Under the pieces are notes generated by a model that saw nothing but the letters and a program-made list of their open reading frames with translations, ran no database searches and was not told the DNA's origin. The translations under genes were made by a program, and so were the position numbers. From NCBI RefSeq assembly GCF_008831285.2, contig NC_045138.2:124001-188000 (forward strand): a DNA stretch of 64,000 nucleotides, read 5' to 3'. The stretch comes from Nymphaea colorata. Lineage: Eukaryota > Streptophyta > Magnoliopsida > Nymphaeales > Nymphaeaceae. Each line of letters begins with the position of its first letter. Position 1 is the stretch's first letter. Below are positions 36,869 to 49,150 of this stretch, piece by piece.

Positions 36869-37076
36869 AGATTATATGAGATATTGCGATCTTAGATCCC
36901 AAAATTTCAAATCCTTGATCTTTAATACGTATATGAAATTATATGTTTGAAAGACATCTGGATTACATTATGATTTTGTAATCCTTGTGTCTTTAAAATC
37001 CGCGGATCTCTCTCTCTCTCTCTGGTACCTAGGGGACCTCTTGTCCTCAAATTTTGTTATATATTCTCATTTTATC

Positions 37077-37078
<2 letters not shown>

Positions 37079-37142
<64 letters not shown>
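37079..37142. repeat. (CT)n microsatellite
   Basis: About 32 perfect units. A shorter (CT)n run precedes it at about 37007-37022, and both are set in family C-like text with CTTGGATTTAAGATC phrases. Confidence 0.95.
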
Positions 37143-37145
<3 letters not shown>

Positions 37146-37559
37146 TTGAGTTACAATGAGAACCTTAGTTCATAGTTTTCAAGTTTGTAGTTAGCTTGAA
37201 CCATGATTTAAAGTGAATCCCATGTAAGGTCAAACACACAGGTCTAAGATCAGGAGCAAGCCAACCCTCCTCAGATCCATGATATCTCCTTATTCTAATG
37301 TTCAATCAAATATTTGGTTAACGTAAAATTAAAGAAGTATAAATCTTAAGTCAGATTACTTTGTATCGAACTAAAGATCCTTAATACGATGTCTTTGATT
37401 TGATATGATGCCTTTGGTACTTTGGTATCTCGGATTTAAGATCTTGGATTCAATGGTAGGGCTATTTTTTATTTTATTTGATGGTTTATCTAGTTCCAGA
37501 GAGAGAGAGAGAGACTTTATATGGTTGCAATCTCTCGGAGAGGTTAGGAATATCAAAGG

Positions 37560-37925
37560 ATCAGATTTGAATCGGATAAACCTTAACCATATCCATTTTT
37601 TTGGTATTTACCCATTTGGATTCGAAGTCAGATTCGAATATGAACAAAGAAAAATCATTTCTGAATCTGAAATCCAATTTCACAACATAAATCCAATTCA
37701 ATTGTGATTTTTACATTCATATCTGAATCTGAATCTGAATTTTAAACCAGATCTGGCCGATTTTCAAAATATAAGAACATTGGATATAGGATACTTATTT
37801 AAAGCTAAATCAGACGAGATTTATGTACGTTCAAATCTTGATCGGATGTCATTTTTAAAATCTAAACCTAAACCTATTTCTTAATTGAATATCAAAATTT
37901 TTTCCGTATCCAACATGGGAATTTG
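37560..37925. repeat. GGATTCGAA/AATCTGAAT-rich repeat (family D-like)
   Basis: Dense repetition of ATTCGAA, GAATCTGAATC and CCGATTTTC. Similar text occurs at 43790-44590, 52338-52740, 52900-53115, 53290-53420 and 61249-61672. Confidence 0.4.
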
Positions 37926-38036
37926 CCTTATGATGTGATCATATATAGGTAAAACAAGTAAATCAACACTACCTATTTGATGTAAATCCAAAGATTTTGC
38001 AATTTGAGAATTAAATACGATACAAAATTACCTAGT

Positions 38037-38405
38037 ACCATAGTCACAAATAACGTCTTGAGGTTTTTCATGGGTATAATATGGTGAGTTTGAAAAAAAT
38101 GAGAAAGATATGGTAAATTTTTTAAAATTAAAAAAAACTAAAAATAGAGAAAAATAAAAAAAAGTGAGAAACTAATAACACAAACATCAAAAGATAAGTA
38201 AATTTACAACAAAAAAAAAAAACTGTTTCGTATTAAAAGAACTGAAAAAAAGTGAAAAAAAAATAAAAAAGGCCAAAAAAATGCATTAAAACGTGTTTTT
38301 TGGTTTTTAATGTTGTTTTAAAAAAAACACGTTTTTTAAAGTTTTAAACGGCCGCATATTTTTGGCATTTTTTTCGAAAAAAACGCTTTTTCTATTACTA
38401 TGCTT
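38037..38405 (+). mobile_element. Family E element, copy 2
   Basis: Starts ACCATAGTCACAAATAACGT, as in copy 1, keeps the GGTTTTTCATGGGTATAATA and A/T-rich core, and ends near ATTACTATGCTTAG. About 2.3 kb from copy 1 and in the same orientation. Confidence 0.6.
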
Positions 38406-39190
38406 AGTACATAAATATTAAAATGTTAAAAAGGCATCAAAGTATGGCGGCACTGAAGATTATTCTTCTCCAGTTCCGGCGGTGGGAAAGCGCCAAATTT
38501 CTAGTTCTAGTTGATGCTAGGCTGCTTAACTTATCTAAATACAGGAAAGGGAGAGGATGCTCCGCCTGAGATCGAGGATGAACTATTCCTTGGAAAGTTG
38601 AAGAAAGAGATGCGTAATGGATTCATCTTCCTGGACCCAAGAAGATGGAAGCAGTAAAGAGGCAACTGAGAGTTGACTCAAATAAAGAAAAGAGTTTATT
38701 CAGCAGACACATACCGAAGAAGTTTGTTCGATGATGGCGTCCTTCAAGAACATGATTCCATTTTGGTATTCGAAACTTGAGCAGAACGAAGTCAGCAGCA
38801 CGTGAGAACCAAAAGCTTAGAAAAGATTATTATTAATGAATCTGAGCTTCAATGACTCAACGGGGATGGAGACTGAGCTTCAATGACTCAACGGGGATGG
38901 AGATTGCATTAACTGAATTCAAAGGCAATCCAAAGCCAGATCTGGTCAATGAAACCTTTCTAGAGAACTCTAATGCAAATACAATTCAACTTATCACAGA
39001 AAGACAGAGAGCAATTTGGCTTCTTATAGTTGTGTTAAGTGGGATGTGGCCAAGCCCAGTGGAAAAAAGGTATCAAAATGGGACTTGGGTCGTGGAGTTA
39101 TAGACTTGAGTACAGTTGGCAAACTCACAAGCCGATTCGGGAAGTGTTCGAGTCAACTTGGATCAGCTTGGAATGAGTGACGATCTCACA
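38406..39190. other. Intergenic DNA with a 31-bp tandem duplication
   Basis: Units 38842-38872 and 38873-38903 (CTGAGCTTCAATGACTC, then AACGGGGATGGAGA) are identical. The surrounding open frame 38852-39103 is an effect of this and shows no domain. Confidence 0.6.
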
Positions 39191-39330
39191 CAGGGGCGGA
39201 GCCAAGGTAGGGCCTGCATGGGCTTTGGTCTCACTTCAAATTTTTTTTTTTTTTAAAACATCCACATGTAAATTTTAAAAAAATTACTTATATATAAAAA
39301 AATTGAAAAATGATAGTTAGGCTCTAGTTA
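39191..39330 (+). mobile_element. Family A repeat, copy 3 (partial)
   Basis: Begins with the intact end CAGGGGCGGAGCCAAGG, followed by GGGCCTGCATGGGCTTTGG and poly-T. It is lost after about 140 bases. Confidence 0.65.
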
Positions 39331-39565
39331 ATGGATTTAATACGATGTATGATGATATGTTAAATGTGGGGTACTTGTACCGCTTTCGGTTTTTCACTTA
39401 AAAGGTTAAAACCATTTACAAGATTTTGCCTTTCGTTGTTCCTCCCCAGGGGAGTTTGTTTAGCGGACAACACTCTAGTGGACGGACATATATCTGCCAT
39501 GTAGAGTTTCACCCATGCTTCATTAAACACCGAAGATGTATCTGCGTGCGCTCTCTAGGGCGAGA
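39331..39565. other. Intergenic DNA, nothing recognised
   Basis: Short spacer between two repeats. Confidence 0.4.
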
Positions 39566-39761
39566 GCCAGCGGCGTAGCCAGAAAATTTTTTTGGAGGGG
39601 CACTGATTCATATTTTCTAAGCGTGAGGGACACTTGCATATACAACAAAGTAAATATTTGACGACCTTGATGTAAAAATAAAAGAAAATTGAAGGGCTGG
39701 TGTGGGCAGTTGTGTGGGCAAACTGCCCACACCAGCCTATATGTAGGTCCGCTACTAGTGA
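39566..39761 (+). mobile_element. Family B element, copy 4 (best preserved)
   Basis: Starts CCAGCGGCGTAGCCAGAAAA and ends GGTCCGCTACTAGTG, inverted in part. Near the right end it carries a perfect 17-bp palindrome arm (see 39695-39737). Its tail, CCACACCAGCCTATATGTG with GCTCCGCTATTGGCGAG, is repeated at about 39787-39822. Confidence 0.6.
39695..39737. repeat. Perfect 17-bp inverted repeat (hairpin)
   Basis: GGCTGGTGTGGGCAGTT at 39695-39711 and its exact complement AACTGCCCACACCAGCC at 39721-39737, loop of 9 bases. The other family B copies have the same palindrome with shorter loops. Confidence 0.95.
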
Positions 39762-39822
39762 GAGCGCGAACAACAACCTCAACAGGTCCACACCAGCCTA
39801 TATGTGGCTCCGCTATTGGCGA

Positions 39823-42601
39823 GAATGTAGACAAAGTTCCTGGCTGTCGGACCCCAACAGGTCCGAAGAGGTCCATGGACAAAAAATCTGCCCATTAGGG
39901 CTCTCTCTCCCATTCACCAGTTCTTCATCATCTGTAGAGAGCAGTGAACTTCACCTATATCACAGCGACTAGCCACCCATGAATAAATACCCTTCTCTCT
40001 CTCTTGGTCATTCCTGGTGACAGACATCAGCTACTGTTGTCTCTAGCAACCTAGTGGACCTAGTGGATTTGGCAGCAAGAACACTCAAATGGATGTTTTG
40101 CAAATATTGAGGCAGATTCATGAAACAACAGAACTATATGAGCTTGCCTCAATGTCTTAATATTTGGGGCAAATTTATTGGACACTCTCTCTGTGTTCTT
40201 CCCACCAAACGACCCCGAAGGGTTTCTTTCTCTCTCATGTTCCCAATGACAGAGACTCATACCAACATCTCCGGCGAGCCTAAAACGGGGTTGCCAACAT
40301 GGCACTTGTGGGAAGGTCTTTCTTGGACCTAACTCGAACGAGTGATTGCTTCAACTCACTAACCCAGTGACCCAATTGTCAGCCGATCCGAATCTGATTC
40401 ACGGGTTTGCCAACTATGGTTTTGAGTTCATTTCCATGTTCTCTTGTCGCCTCTTTTCCCATGAGGAAAGAGAAAGGCAAGAGGAATAGCTCAAAACAGT
40501 GAGAGTATGACTAAAAGACAGAGCAGCATGTGCAGGGGAATTGATGGCAGACATGCACCAAAGGCCTGTATAATGGATCTCAATGATGGGACTAAGACCC
40601 AATGTTGGTCAAAAAATGGGGCATGGTCCATATCCACTTACAGTGCAAGTGGGTCACTTCTTTCTTCAACTTTGGCCTACTTTTTTCATGTTGTTTCTCT
40701 ACTGTCAAAAGAGTTGGATTCATAACTAACTGGGGTGAATATGAAGGTTCATTATTATAAGAATATGCCTCAAATTCTTTGTAGTAATTCTTCTTTGTAA
40801 AAGTAGCAGTGATTCAAATAGAATCAGTGGCAAACCAATTCGATTCTGTGGCCTATTTAAGAGTGATATGTGTCGCCTTTGCAATATTTTTTATATTTTA
40901 TTATTTTTAATATATATTTTTATTTTTTATTTATTTAAGAAATGGGTTGTCTAGTATATTTATTAATTCCAAAGTGATTAAGCATAATCGGCAAAAATCG
41001 GCCAATTCATCGAATCAACAGCTTCACCGATTCGGCATCCGAATTGTTTATGACAACACAGAGAAATATACAAAGAGAGATCTTTGTGATTCAAATGATA
41101 CTTGAACAGCTATGTTGATTCAAGATGTCTACATCATCTTGTTTATGGATAGCCAAGAGCATGAATGTGGTTAGTTTTTACAAGTGATTGATATTTGTTA
41201 TTCATATATAATTGAACTCAATTTTACCTTTGGACACCTTAAAGAACGGTTTGGTAATAGGAACAATAGTAAATATTTTATAAATATGTATGAAGATTGA
41301 GGTATATTCATAAAATAATAAAGTGTTTTATGAATCTACCCTATTTTTTGGGACAGATTCATGAAATAATTTATTGGTGTTCCCAATGCCAACGACCCCT
41401 AACAGGTTTAGGACACGTCGATAAACCAGAGTTACTTCGAGTTTTAGAGAGAGAGAGAGAGTAAAAAAAAAAGGCAAAGGTAGCATGAGGGTATAGTAGT
41501 CTCAAATTTATGAACTTATAAACCATGATGAAAATGAGCAGTTCATTAATGTGGGAAGCCCTAGAAGTTACTAGTGAGAGTGGAAAACTGGACCCATAGG
41601 GGCCAGTAAGGGCCTAAGCTCAAGTCTCAAGATCGAGCTTGGCTCGACAAGAAAACATGTCGGCCTCGTGCTGCATGACCCAACTCATGTTGTGATTGGG
41701 CCCAGTCCACAAGTTGCGGTCAGAGCCCATACATTATCAAGCCACGCACTCGACGACCTGTTCGATATCCGGCTCGATGTCCACCTCTAAATAAGAAGAA
41801 ACTTTTCTGAATTAACAAATTCTTTGGACCATGAATTTGAATTATTAAAAAAATTTAAAAAGTTATGCACCTTTTTTGTAAACAACCCAATAAAAAAGTA
41901 CATTAGATTCTCAATTACTGGTCAATGACACCATAGTCATCAATCAAGTTCAATGTAAAGCCAAGCCACGTTCAATGAAAACATCCCACAAAAAAAAAGT
42001 AGGTACAATCTCAAATAAATTCAAACTTGGGCATGGTCTCACGGCTTTATCTAGAAATCTAGAAGCCAAAATTTCAAACACTACTTATGTGCATATAAAA
42101 TTATAATATTCAAAGGAGCATATGTATATAAAATTATAGCACCTAGGTTACAAATACTTTTTTAAAAAAAAATGAGTAACGAAGTCAAGATTTGCAGCTA
42201 AAGACAGACGTGAGAATCTAGCTGGCTTGAAGACTCTTCTTAAGAAGGCACTTTTGTCACACTTTGGCGGCTCATTATAAAAAGAAGGAAAAGAAAAAGA
42301 GAAAAAAATAAAAAAAGTGGGTCAACCAAAAAAGGAAGGATGGTTAAGTAGGATTCCACCGCATTGACACGAGTCGAGTCGAACCGAGCCGAAGATTCCG
42401 CCAAACCCAACTCCTGTTCATGTTTGCCCCAGTGAGTGTTACTCAACCAAACACTGCAATCGGCACGTTTACATTGCGTGAGGACAAGAATGGTCAATCA
42501 CTCCAATAATGGCACCTGTGCATGCATACACACACACATACACAAATGTGCGAGTGCAATTGCTTGTACAAGCATGTGCTTGCACGCAGTAATCAATCTG
42601 T
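39823..42601. other. Intergenic DNA, no gene recognised
   Basis: Short open frames here (for example 40060-40305, 40507-40725, 42240-42497) have no domain and overlap on opposite strands. 41600-41790 has GGCTCGACAAG and CCTGTTCGATATCCGGCTCG phrases of a dispersed repeat. Confidence 0.5.
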
Positions 42602-42760
42602 GTGCAATGGTTGACTCAGAAATTTTTTTACTCAGAGGCATGACTTTAGAATTTTACAGAAGGGCACAGGTGTATGTAAATAAAGAAATATGTGAAGCAC
42701 GTATATGAAAATAAACAAAAGTGTAAGACTGATGTGGGCAACTGCCCACACCAACCAAGA
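42602..42760 (+). mobile_element. Family B element, copy 5
   Basis: CAGAAATTTTTTTACTCAGAGG at the left and TGATGTGGGCAACTGCCCACACC at 42730-42752 on the right. Confidence 0.45.
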
Positions 42761-42897
42761 GAGAGAAAGATTTGAGATTTTCTACAAGAGCCAACTGTGG
42801 CATTTTTGTCTTCCAGCGCAGACATGAAGACTGGCCACCCTTAGATATGAAGCACAAATAGCAATCAGATTTTACGGCGCTAGTGATGAATCCACAC

Positions 42898-42900
<3 letters not shown>

Positions 42901-42970
<70 letters not shown>
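42901..42970. repeat. (CT)n(AT)n compound microsatellite
   Basis: About 22 CT units (42901-42944) joined to about 13 AT units. Confidence 0.95.
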
Positions 42971-43639
42971 CTGATCTAGACAGATATAAAAGAAAGCTCG
43001 TTGATTTGCGTATAACTGATCATGGATTACTATGCGGGTACATTCAAGGAGGTTAGTGATAGTTTACTTTGTTGGACGTGAATTGAAATATTAGAATCTT
43101 GGATTTTAAGATTTCATGTTTTTTTGTTTCTTACAAAAAATTAAAATCTTTTGTTTGAAAGACGAAGCATCTTATCATTGATGTTAAATTTTATAATTTG
43201 AAATTCTTTATGTTGCGTTTGAAAGCATCGGATCTTAAATCCAAAGTTGTATTAAAAGAGGTATTTTGAGTGATCCCTAGTTTAAACAAACTGTGGATAT
43301 CAATGGATCACAAATTCATGCTACATGTTAAAAAAGCTATGGATTTAACATCAGATTTAGGGGTGGGGAGGTAGTCTGATCTTAAATCCATGGATTTGAG
43401 ATCTTAGGGATCTCAGATCACCACGGTGAATAATTTGAAGTAAGGTTATTGCACCTCTCAAAGGGATGTCATCGGATCAGATTTGGAATTGGGCGCAAGC
43501 TTTTTATATCCAATTTATTTGGATGTTTATATGTTTCGGGTGATCGCTCGCCCTACCTCTCTAGTTTTGTTCTGCGTTGGGGCTTGGGTGAACTAACAGA
43601 CCTCATTAGCAGGACGAAACTCACCCATTTTTTTTTTAG
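42971..43639. other. Intergenic DNA with family C-like text
   Basis: 43190-43440 has GCATCGGATCTTAAATCC, GGATTTGAGATCTTAGG and similar. No gene. Confidence 0.4.
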
Positions 43640-43722
43640 TCCTGAAAAGTAACACCCACAGAAATCGAAGCGATGACACACTATCAACATGCACCACATC
43701 CCAACCAGCTATGCTACGCCTC
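43640..43722 (-). mobile_element. SINE, tRNA-derived
   Basis: On the minus strand CGTAGCATAGCTGGTTGGG matches a pol III A-box. CGCTTCGATTTCTGTGGG, about 45 bases on, is a B-box-like stretch. The sequence ends in a poly-A run (plus-strand T run 43629-43638). Confidence 0.6.
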
Positions 43723-45072
43723 TTCAGACAGATGTTCACATACTTATATTTAAACATACGTGAAAAAAGTTTATCTATATTGAGTTTGATTTTCAAATTC
43801 ACAATCTGAATCCAACTTCTGGATACGCAACATCAGGAACCAACTTTCGAAAAGGAGATTTATTTGAAATTGAATCCCAATTCAAATCCACATTCATGGG
43901 AGCCAATTAAGTATTTATTTAAAACTAAAACTGAGCGGAAGCTGAATCATTTCTTAATCCGGATTTTAACCAAAATAATTTTTTTTCTTGTTTCATATCA
44001 ACTATTGTAATGAAGAACACAATATGATGAATGTGCACATCAAAGTCGACAAGTAAAAAATAACAGTCGGACTCAATATTTGGTCCAGATCCACTTGAAA
44101 GTGGTCCAAACCAACCTAATCGGACCCAATATTCGATCCGGGTCCACTTGAAAATGGTCCTAACCGACGTAACCACACCACCGGCAAATCCCGGCGCCGA
44201 CCTGCCGTACTCGCACTTTGATCCACTTCAGAAAATGTTATCAGAGGGCCAGAAATCAACGGATCTGAAGTCTGGATCTGGATCCAGATCCAATCTCAAT
44301 TCTCTTCCAAATTGATCCATGCGTATCTTACCAACTCAAGTTGGGATGTATATGATTATTGCTTAGCTTCTTAATTATTTAGTTAAATTTGGTGAAGAAA
44401 CTTTGAGTCTGATTCTGATCGGTTGAATTTGGATCCGTGACGCAATTTTCATATAGACGTTGGATCTTTCATCAGTCACTGAATTTGGTTTCAACAGCTA
44501 GGGTCCGGATTCTAGTCAGATTAAATAAAATCCCATTTTTAAGTTAAATATCGTAAAATGTAAATCCAACCTTAATCAGAACCATTCACAATCCTACGCA
44601 GGCTTTGGAAGGTGGACTGTTTACTGGGTCCAAACAAAGTCAGAGATGACCCAACTGAGTCCATGTCAAAATGGGCTAAGATGACTCAGTAGGGCCAAGG
44701 ATAGGCCGGATTAGAACTGAGCCTCGCCTATACAAACCGGGTCTGTCGCACACACAGAGCCGAAGCCGAACCCATTCCAATAGTCCGATAACCAACCTGA
44801 CCCAACACCTGGCCTGTTGCACATAATTCTGAGTGAGCAAGAGGAACATTTCATCCTACCGCTTGGGTTGAGAGTTCAAATTCATTGCATTCTTGCTTGT
44901 AAATAGACAGCATACCATCAACTTGGTATCACGCTCTACTCATAAGGCCCACTAACAGGTGCCTATGGAAATTAAATTTGAAATGTAAGACTTATGCGCT
45001 CTCAGAGACCAGCTACACTATGTCTCTTTGAGTGAATTATAATCAAATTTTGTTTTTACACATTTGTTACCA
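43723..45072. other. Intergenic DNA with family D-like text
   Basis: 43790-44290 and 44395-44590 are rich in TCCGGATTT, GGATCCAGATCC and CAAATTCACAATCTG phrases. 44690-44820 has a CCGAACC/CCTGACCC-rich stretch. No gene. Confidence 0.45.
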
Positions 45073-45267
45073 TAGGGGTGGAACCAAAGGGGGGTCCTGC
45101 ATGGGCCATAGACCCACCTCAATTTTTTTTTTTTAAATTTACATGTAAATTTTAAAAAATTTTACTTATCATAAATAAAATTTTGAAAAATGATATTTCT
45201 GCTCGTGTCAAAATTTAAAAACTTTAATTTGGCCCTCTTCATCAAAAGTTTTTTATTCTGCCCCCTG
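45073..45267 (+). mobile_element. Family A repeat, copy 4
   Basis: Near full length. Starts TAGGGGTGGAACCAAAGG, has TTTACATGTAAATTTTAAAA, GAAAAATGATATTTCTGC and AACTTTAATTTGGCCCTC, and ends ATTCTGCCCCCTG. Confidence 0.7.
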
Positions 45268-45481
45268 ATTACAAAAGTTTAACTGGATTTTTACAGGTTT
45301 GGATCCAGCTAGCAGACCGGTTGGATTAAAAAATAAGAGCCTTCCACAGCCTCATAAATTTAGCAATAAAGTAGCTTTAAATCTAATAATTAACTGATTA
45401 CCAAATGCAATAATGGTGAACTATGTTGAATCTACAGGATAAGGATAATCTGGGTCAGATCCATTAATCAGTTGACACATT
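45268..45481. other. Spacer between two family A copies
   Basis: About 210 bases, nothing recognised. Confidence 0.4.
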
Positions 45482-45680
45482 CAGGGGCGGAGGCCTGCAT
45501 GGACCTTGGCCCCACCTCAGATATTTTTTTGAAAAAAAAAAAAAGAAAATTACATGTAAATTTTTAAATAAATCATTTTTTCTATATAAAAATTTTTGAA
45601 AAATGATATTTCGGTTCTAATCAAAATTTAGAAACTTTAATTCGGTCTGCTTCATTTAAAATTTCTAGCTCCAACCCTGA
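45482..45680 (+). mobile_element. Family A repeat, copy 5
   Basis: Full length. CAGGGGCGGAGGCCTGCATG at the start (a short deletion in the end), TTTCTAGCTCCAACCCTG at the finish. Confidence 0.7.
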
Positions 45681-46225
45681 ACACATTTCTAGTGAAGGAG
45701 AGACTAATCTCGCTGCCTGAATGAGAGCCGAACCCCCTCCTTGCGCGCCCTGAGGGTCCAATTGGAGCATTCATTTAATAAGAACGTCACATGTTAGGTT
45801 TTCCATAGTCAAAAGCAAAGAAAGGACATTCATTAAGATGGGTTGGCCCATTTTCTAGTTGCAAAGCACTACTGAGATTTTAAAGTACAATCATTAACAT
45901 TTTAAACTAATCTTCTTACAAGCTAAGTTAAAGTCATTAAGCAAGGTCATACCAAAGAAGGTGGGGGCAAGAAGGGGAAGTGGACAAAAGCAAAGTCCAA
46001 AAACTACTGATGTCAATGAGGAGATTTGTTTTAGCAAAGGCAATTTCCATAACAAAGTTAGGCAAAATTTTACCAAATTAGACCAATAGAAGCTGACTCT
46101 AGGATATTACATGTTTGTCCCTTTTGACCTTGAAGATCTTATTTCCAATTCTTTGCAAAGCATATGGAGTTGTTATTTTTTTAAAAAAAATAAGAGCTTA
46201 TTTTTTAAAAAATCATGTTAGCAGC
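45681..46225. other. Intergenic DNA, nothing recognised
   Basis: No convincing coding frame. Confidence 0.45.
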
Positions 46226-46378
46226 ACAGGTAGAGCCGGAAATATTTCACTGCGAAAGCCGAACTGTAGTTTCAAAATTTTATTTGGGGACAAGATATAT
46301 TCTCAATTTTTATGCAGATTAAACTCAAGTTTTTAAAATTTACTTGTGAACCTTTAAAAATCTAAGGGCGAGTCACGA
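46226..46378 (-). mobile_element. Family A repeat, copy 6 (partial)
   Basis: ACAGGTAGAGCCGGAAATATT then GCCGAACTGTAGTTTCAAAA. The second end is lost. Confidence 0.5.
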
Positions 46379-46448
46379 CACCTTTGGTCTCTGGTTAAAA
46401 TGACAGTGACAGAAGCATAAATTTTCTCTCCTTCTAACGTGTCGTGTA

Positions 46449-46600
46449 CAGGGGGAGAGCAGAAAAGGTCGACTTAAAGTTTCTAAATTTTGAATAAGAC
46501 CAAAATATCATTTTTCAAAACTCTTATATAAAACAAGTAAAATTTTTAAAAATTTACATGTAAATTTTTTAAAAAAAATTTGAGGTGGGGCCACAAGCTT
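46449..46600 (-). mobile_element. Family A repeat, copy 7
   Basis: Starts CAGGGGGAGAGCAGAAAAGG and ends TTTGAGGTGGGGCCACAAGC, so the outermost end is missing. It lies about 70 bases from copy 6 in the same orientation. Confidence 0.6.
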
Positions 46601-49033
46601 ATGTAAGAAAAAGAAGAAATATAATGCGTCCACTTGAAATTATGACAAAAATGACAAACACTTGAACAAAAATTTTGCTTATTTATTTTAAAAAAATATT
46701 TATTGGGTCACATGCCAATATGATTTCAGGAATTTCTTTATAATCTTTTCTCCAAATGCAGCAAAAACATCATTCTTTCTTAACTGCGCTTATCCGTAAA
46801 AAAATCAAGATTTGTGGCTATGGTGGGCCCCATGGGCCGGGGGGCAGTTGGACCCTTAAATTTCGCTTTATAACTGGCAGTGAGTGGGGCCCTCTCCCCA
46901 TATGAAGTAACCAACAAGAAATGCTCATTTTACTGGAACCCAGTCAAACACATGGGCCCACAATTTGTTTTAAAAAATAAATGGTGCCTTTGGAGAAAAA
47001 ATTAAACTTCTACTTTAGATTTAGATAATGAAAGCAGCGTCATGAAAATGACCTTATAAATGGTTGTTGAATCAAATTTAATCAGGGTTAGGGTGCGCAT
47101 TGAGTCGTATCCAATGGATACCCACTATCAAGCCCGGCTCGAGCCCAGGCCTAGGCCTTAAAATTAAGCATCGAAACTATCTAATTCAACCTGCCAATTA
47201 TATATATATAATGCACATTTAATAGGAACAATGGCTGATAAACAGTAAACCATTAATTTTAAAAGCTAAGATGAGAAACAATAAAAATGGCCTTAAGGGG
47301 CATAACATAACTGCTCAGATTAAAGGTATAAATAAAGGCAGGTCTATAGTTCGATTTTTGTGGCCGTTATGTTTTTATATCTTAAAATGATAGGACGAGA
47401 CATCCAAGCTAAAGGGTGCACTATTGCTATTGTTAACACCGACCCCGCTCAAGACCTCTACGGGCAAGGGGAATGGGGGCCTTTAGGCCTTGTTTCGGGT
47501 GATGAGATGAACCTTTCGCTCACCTGAGAAAAAATAAAAAGAAAGTTTTTCCATCCAATCGTTAAGGTGATTTCTCTCAACATAAACCAATTATGGCCAA
47601 TTCAATATATCATTTATCACTTTTTTCTTGTTATTAATTTTTTTATTTTTAAGGTATTTGTTACGTTTATTTAATTATTTTTAAAATAGTAGTCTTTTAT
47701 TTGGTACTTTTGGCCGATCCGCAACTATAGGAACCAATTTCTATAAAATGAAAGCTAAAAATGAATAAATATGATACTAATTGGCAAAAAATCTTATAAG
47801 AAATCATGTAATGTCATTCCTTGTCTTTCTTTATCTTGTGTCCAACAAAAGCAAAAAAGAAAAAAGAAAATTCCATGTCAGCTAGGCTTTATCATGCACA
47901 TCGTTCGAGTGGGGTCCACTGTTCATCTTCTGGGTCGGGTCAAAAAGATCAGCGGCCCCACCACTTTTCGTCGTTTGACCAACGAGCATGATGGAGAGGG
48001 ACCATGTGATGCCACCTTGCCTTCATGGGTAAGTTAAAGAATATTTCATGGTCCAGTTTAATTATAGTTTTAAAATTTTAATAAAATTAATAAATAATAT
48101 TTTAAACTTTTTTATGTAAGATAAATGAATTAATTTTTTTTTTAATGCCTACCCTGTTTGCCGCTATAATTTGATTTAAACAAAGTACATGTTTGTGTGC
48201 ATGATTTGGTTTTTCTTTAGCCCTCAGTTTAACCATGACGGCTCATTTGACGGCTAGTGCTCCCAACCCTTTTGAGTTTTGACTATGGTTGATTAGCATT
48301 TGGAAAGGCAACTCCTAGAAAATCCAAGAAATTCTTAGAATTTTTTGAGGACAAAGCAATGTTTTCCACAGGTTTTGTGTTTGGCCAAATGCATGTTTCC
48401 ACTGGCTTATACAAATTTGGCTCGTCCTCGTGGTAATTTAATGGGCTGCTTCTTGGGGTTGTTTAGCAATAAGCAATTTTATAAATCTACCAAAAAAATT
48501 GAAACATATTAGTAAAATACCTAAAAAGTTGTTTTATAAAACTGTTCCAATTTTCAAACCATATTCATGATCAGTGAAAACCTGTTGTCATTGCTAAACA
48601 GCATCTAAAAGTTACAATGTAATATGATATTGCACTTCGGCTAAAAGTTTCCAGCAACATATGCATGCTACGAGCTCCTCTAATTCACCATAGATCCTTG
48701 ATTTAGTTACTCGAAGAAAGAATGAAACATTTTTCCCCTTCCTTGTGTCTTAAGATTCAAGGTTGCTTCGAAACTTGGGTGGTCCTGTGGTACACTTGTG
48801 AACTAGAGTGTCGTAATACTACCTTTTGTAGTAAAAAAGGTAATGTCTATGAGAATCCAATTGATGACAAATCTCTATCAACCCAACTGTCTACACTAGT
48901 CCCTCAAGGCTGCAGTTCAAGATTCTAATTTTCATGCATTTGTAGTTCGGCTCCTCGGAACTTTTTGAAGGGTCATCGTTACTTTAAATTTCAAATTTTA
49001 ATAAGCACTCACATTAAAAAAAAAAGTCAAAAC

Positions 49034-49059
<26 letters not shown>
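46601..49059. other. Intergenic DNA, no gene recognised
   Basis: The open frames 47771-48037 and 48722-48928 show no domain. 46820-46890 is a short GC-rich stretch with GGGCCCCATGGGCC. 48250-48640 is low-complexity. An (AT)n run lies at 49035-49060. Confidence 0.5.
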
Positions 49060-49064
<5 letters not shown>

Positions 49065-49150
49065 GTAGGCTGGTAGCAATTGCCCACATCAGCCACAACG
49101 TTGTTGCGTTCATTATTACAAAGCCGTGGATCTGAAATCCGTTGTTGGTT
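49060..49150. repeat. Family B palindrome fragment beside family C text
   Basis: GTAGGCTGGTAGCAATTGCC followed by CACATCAGCC, then GGATCTGAAATCCGTTGTTGG, which matches 25050-25072 except for small changes. Confidence 0.45.
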
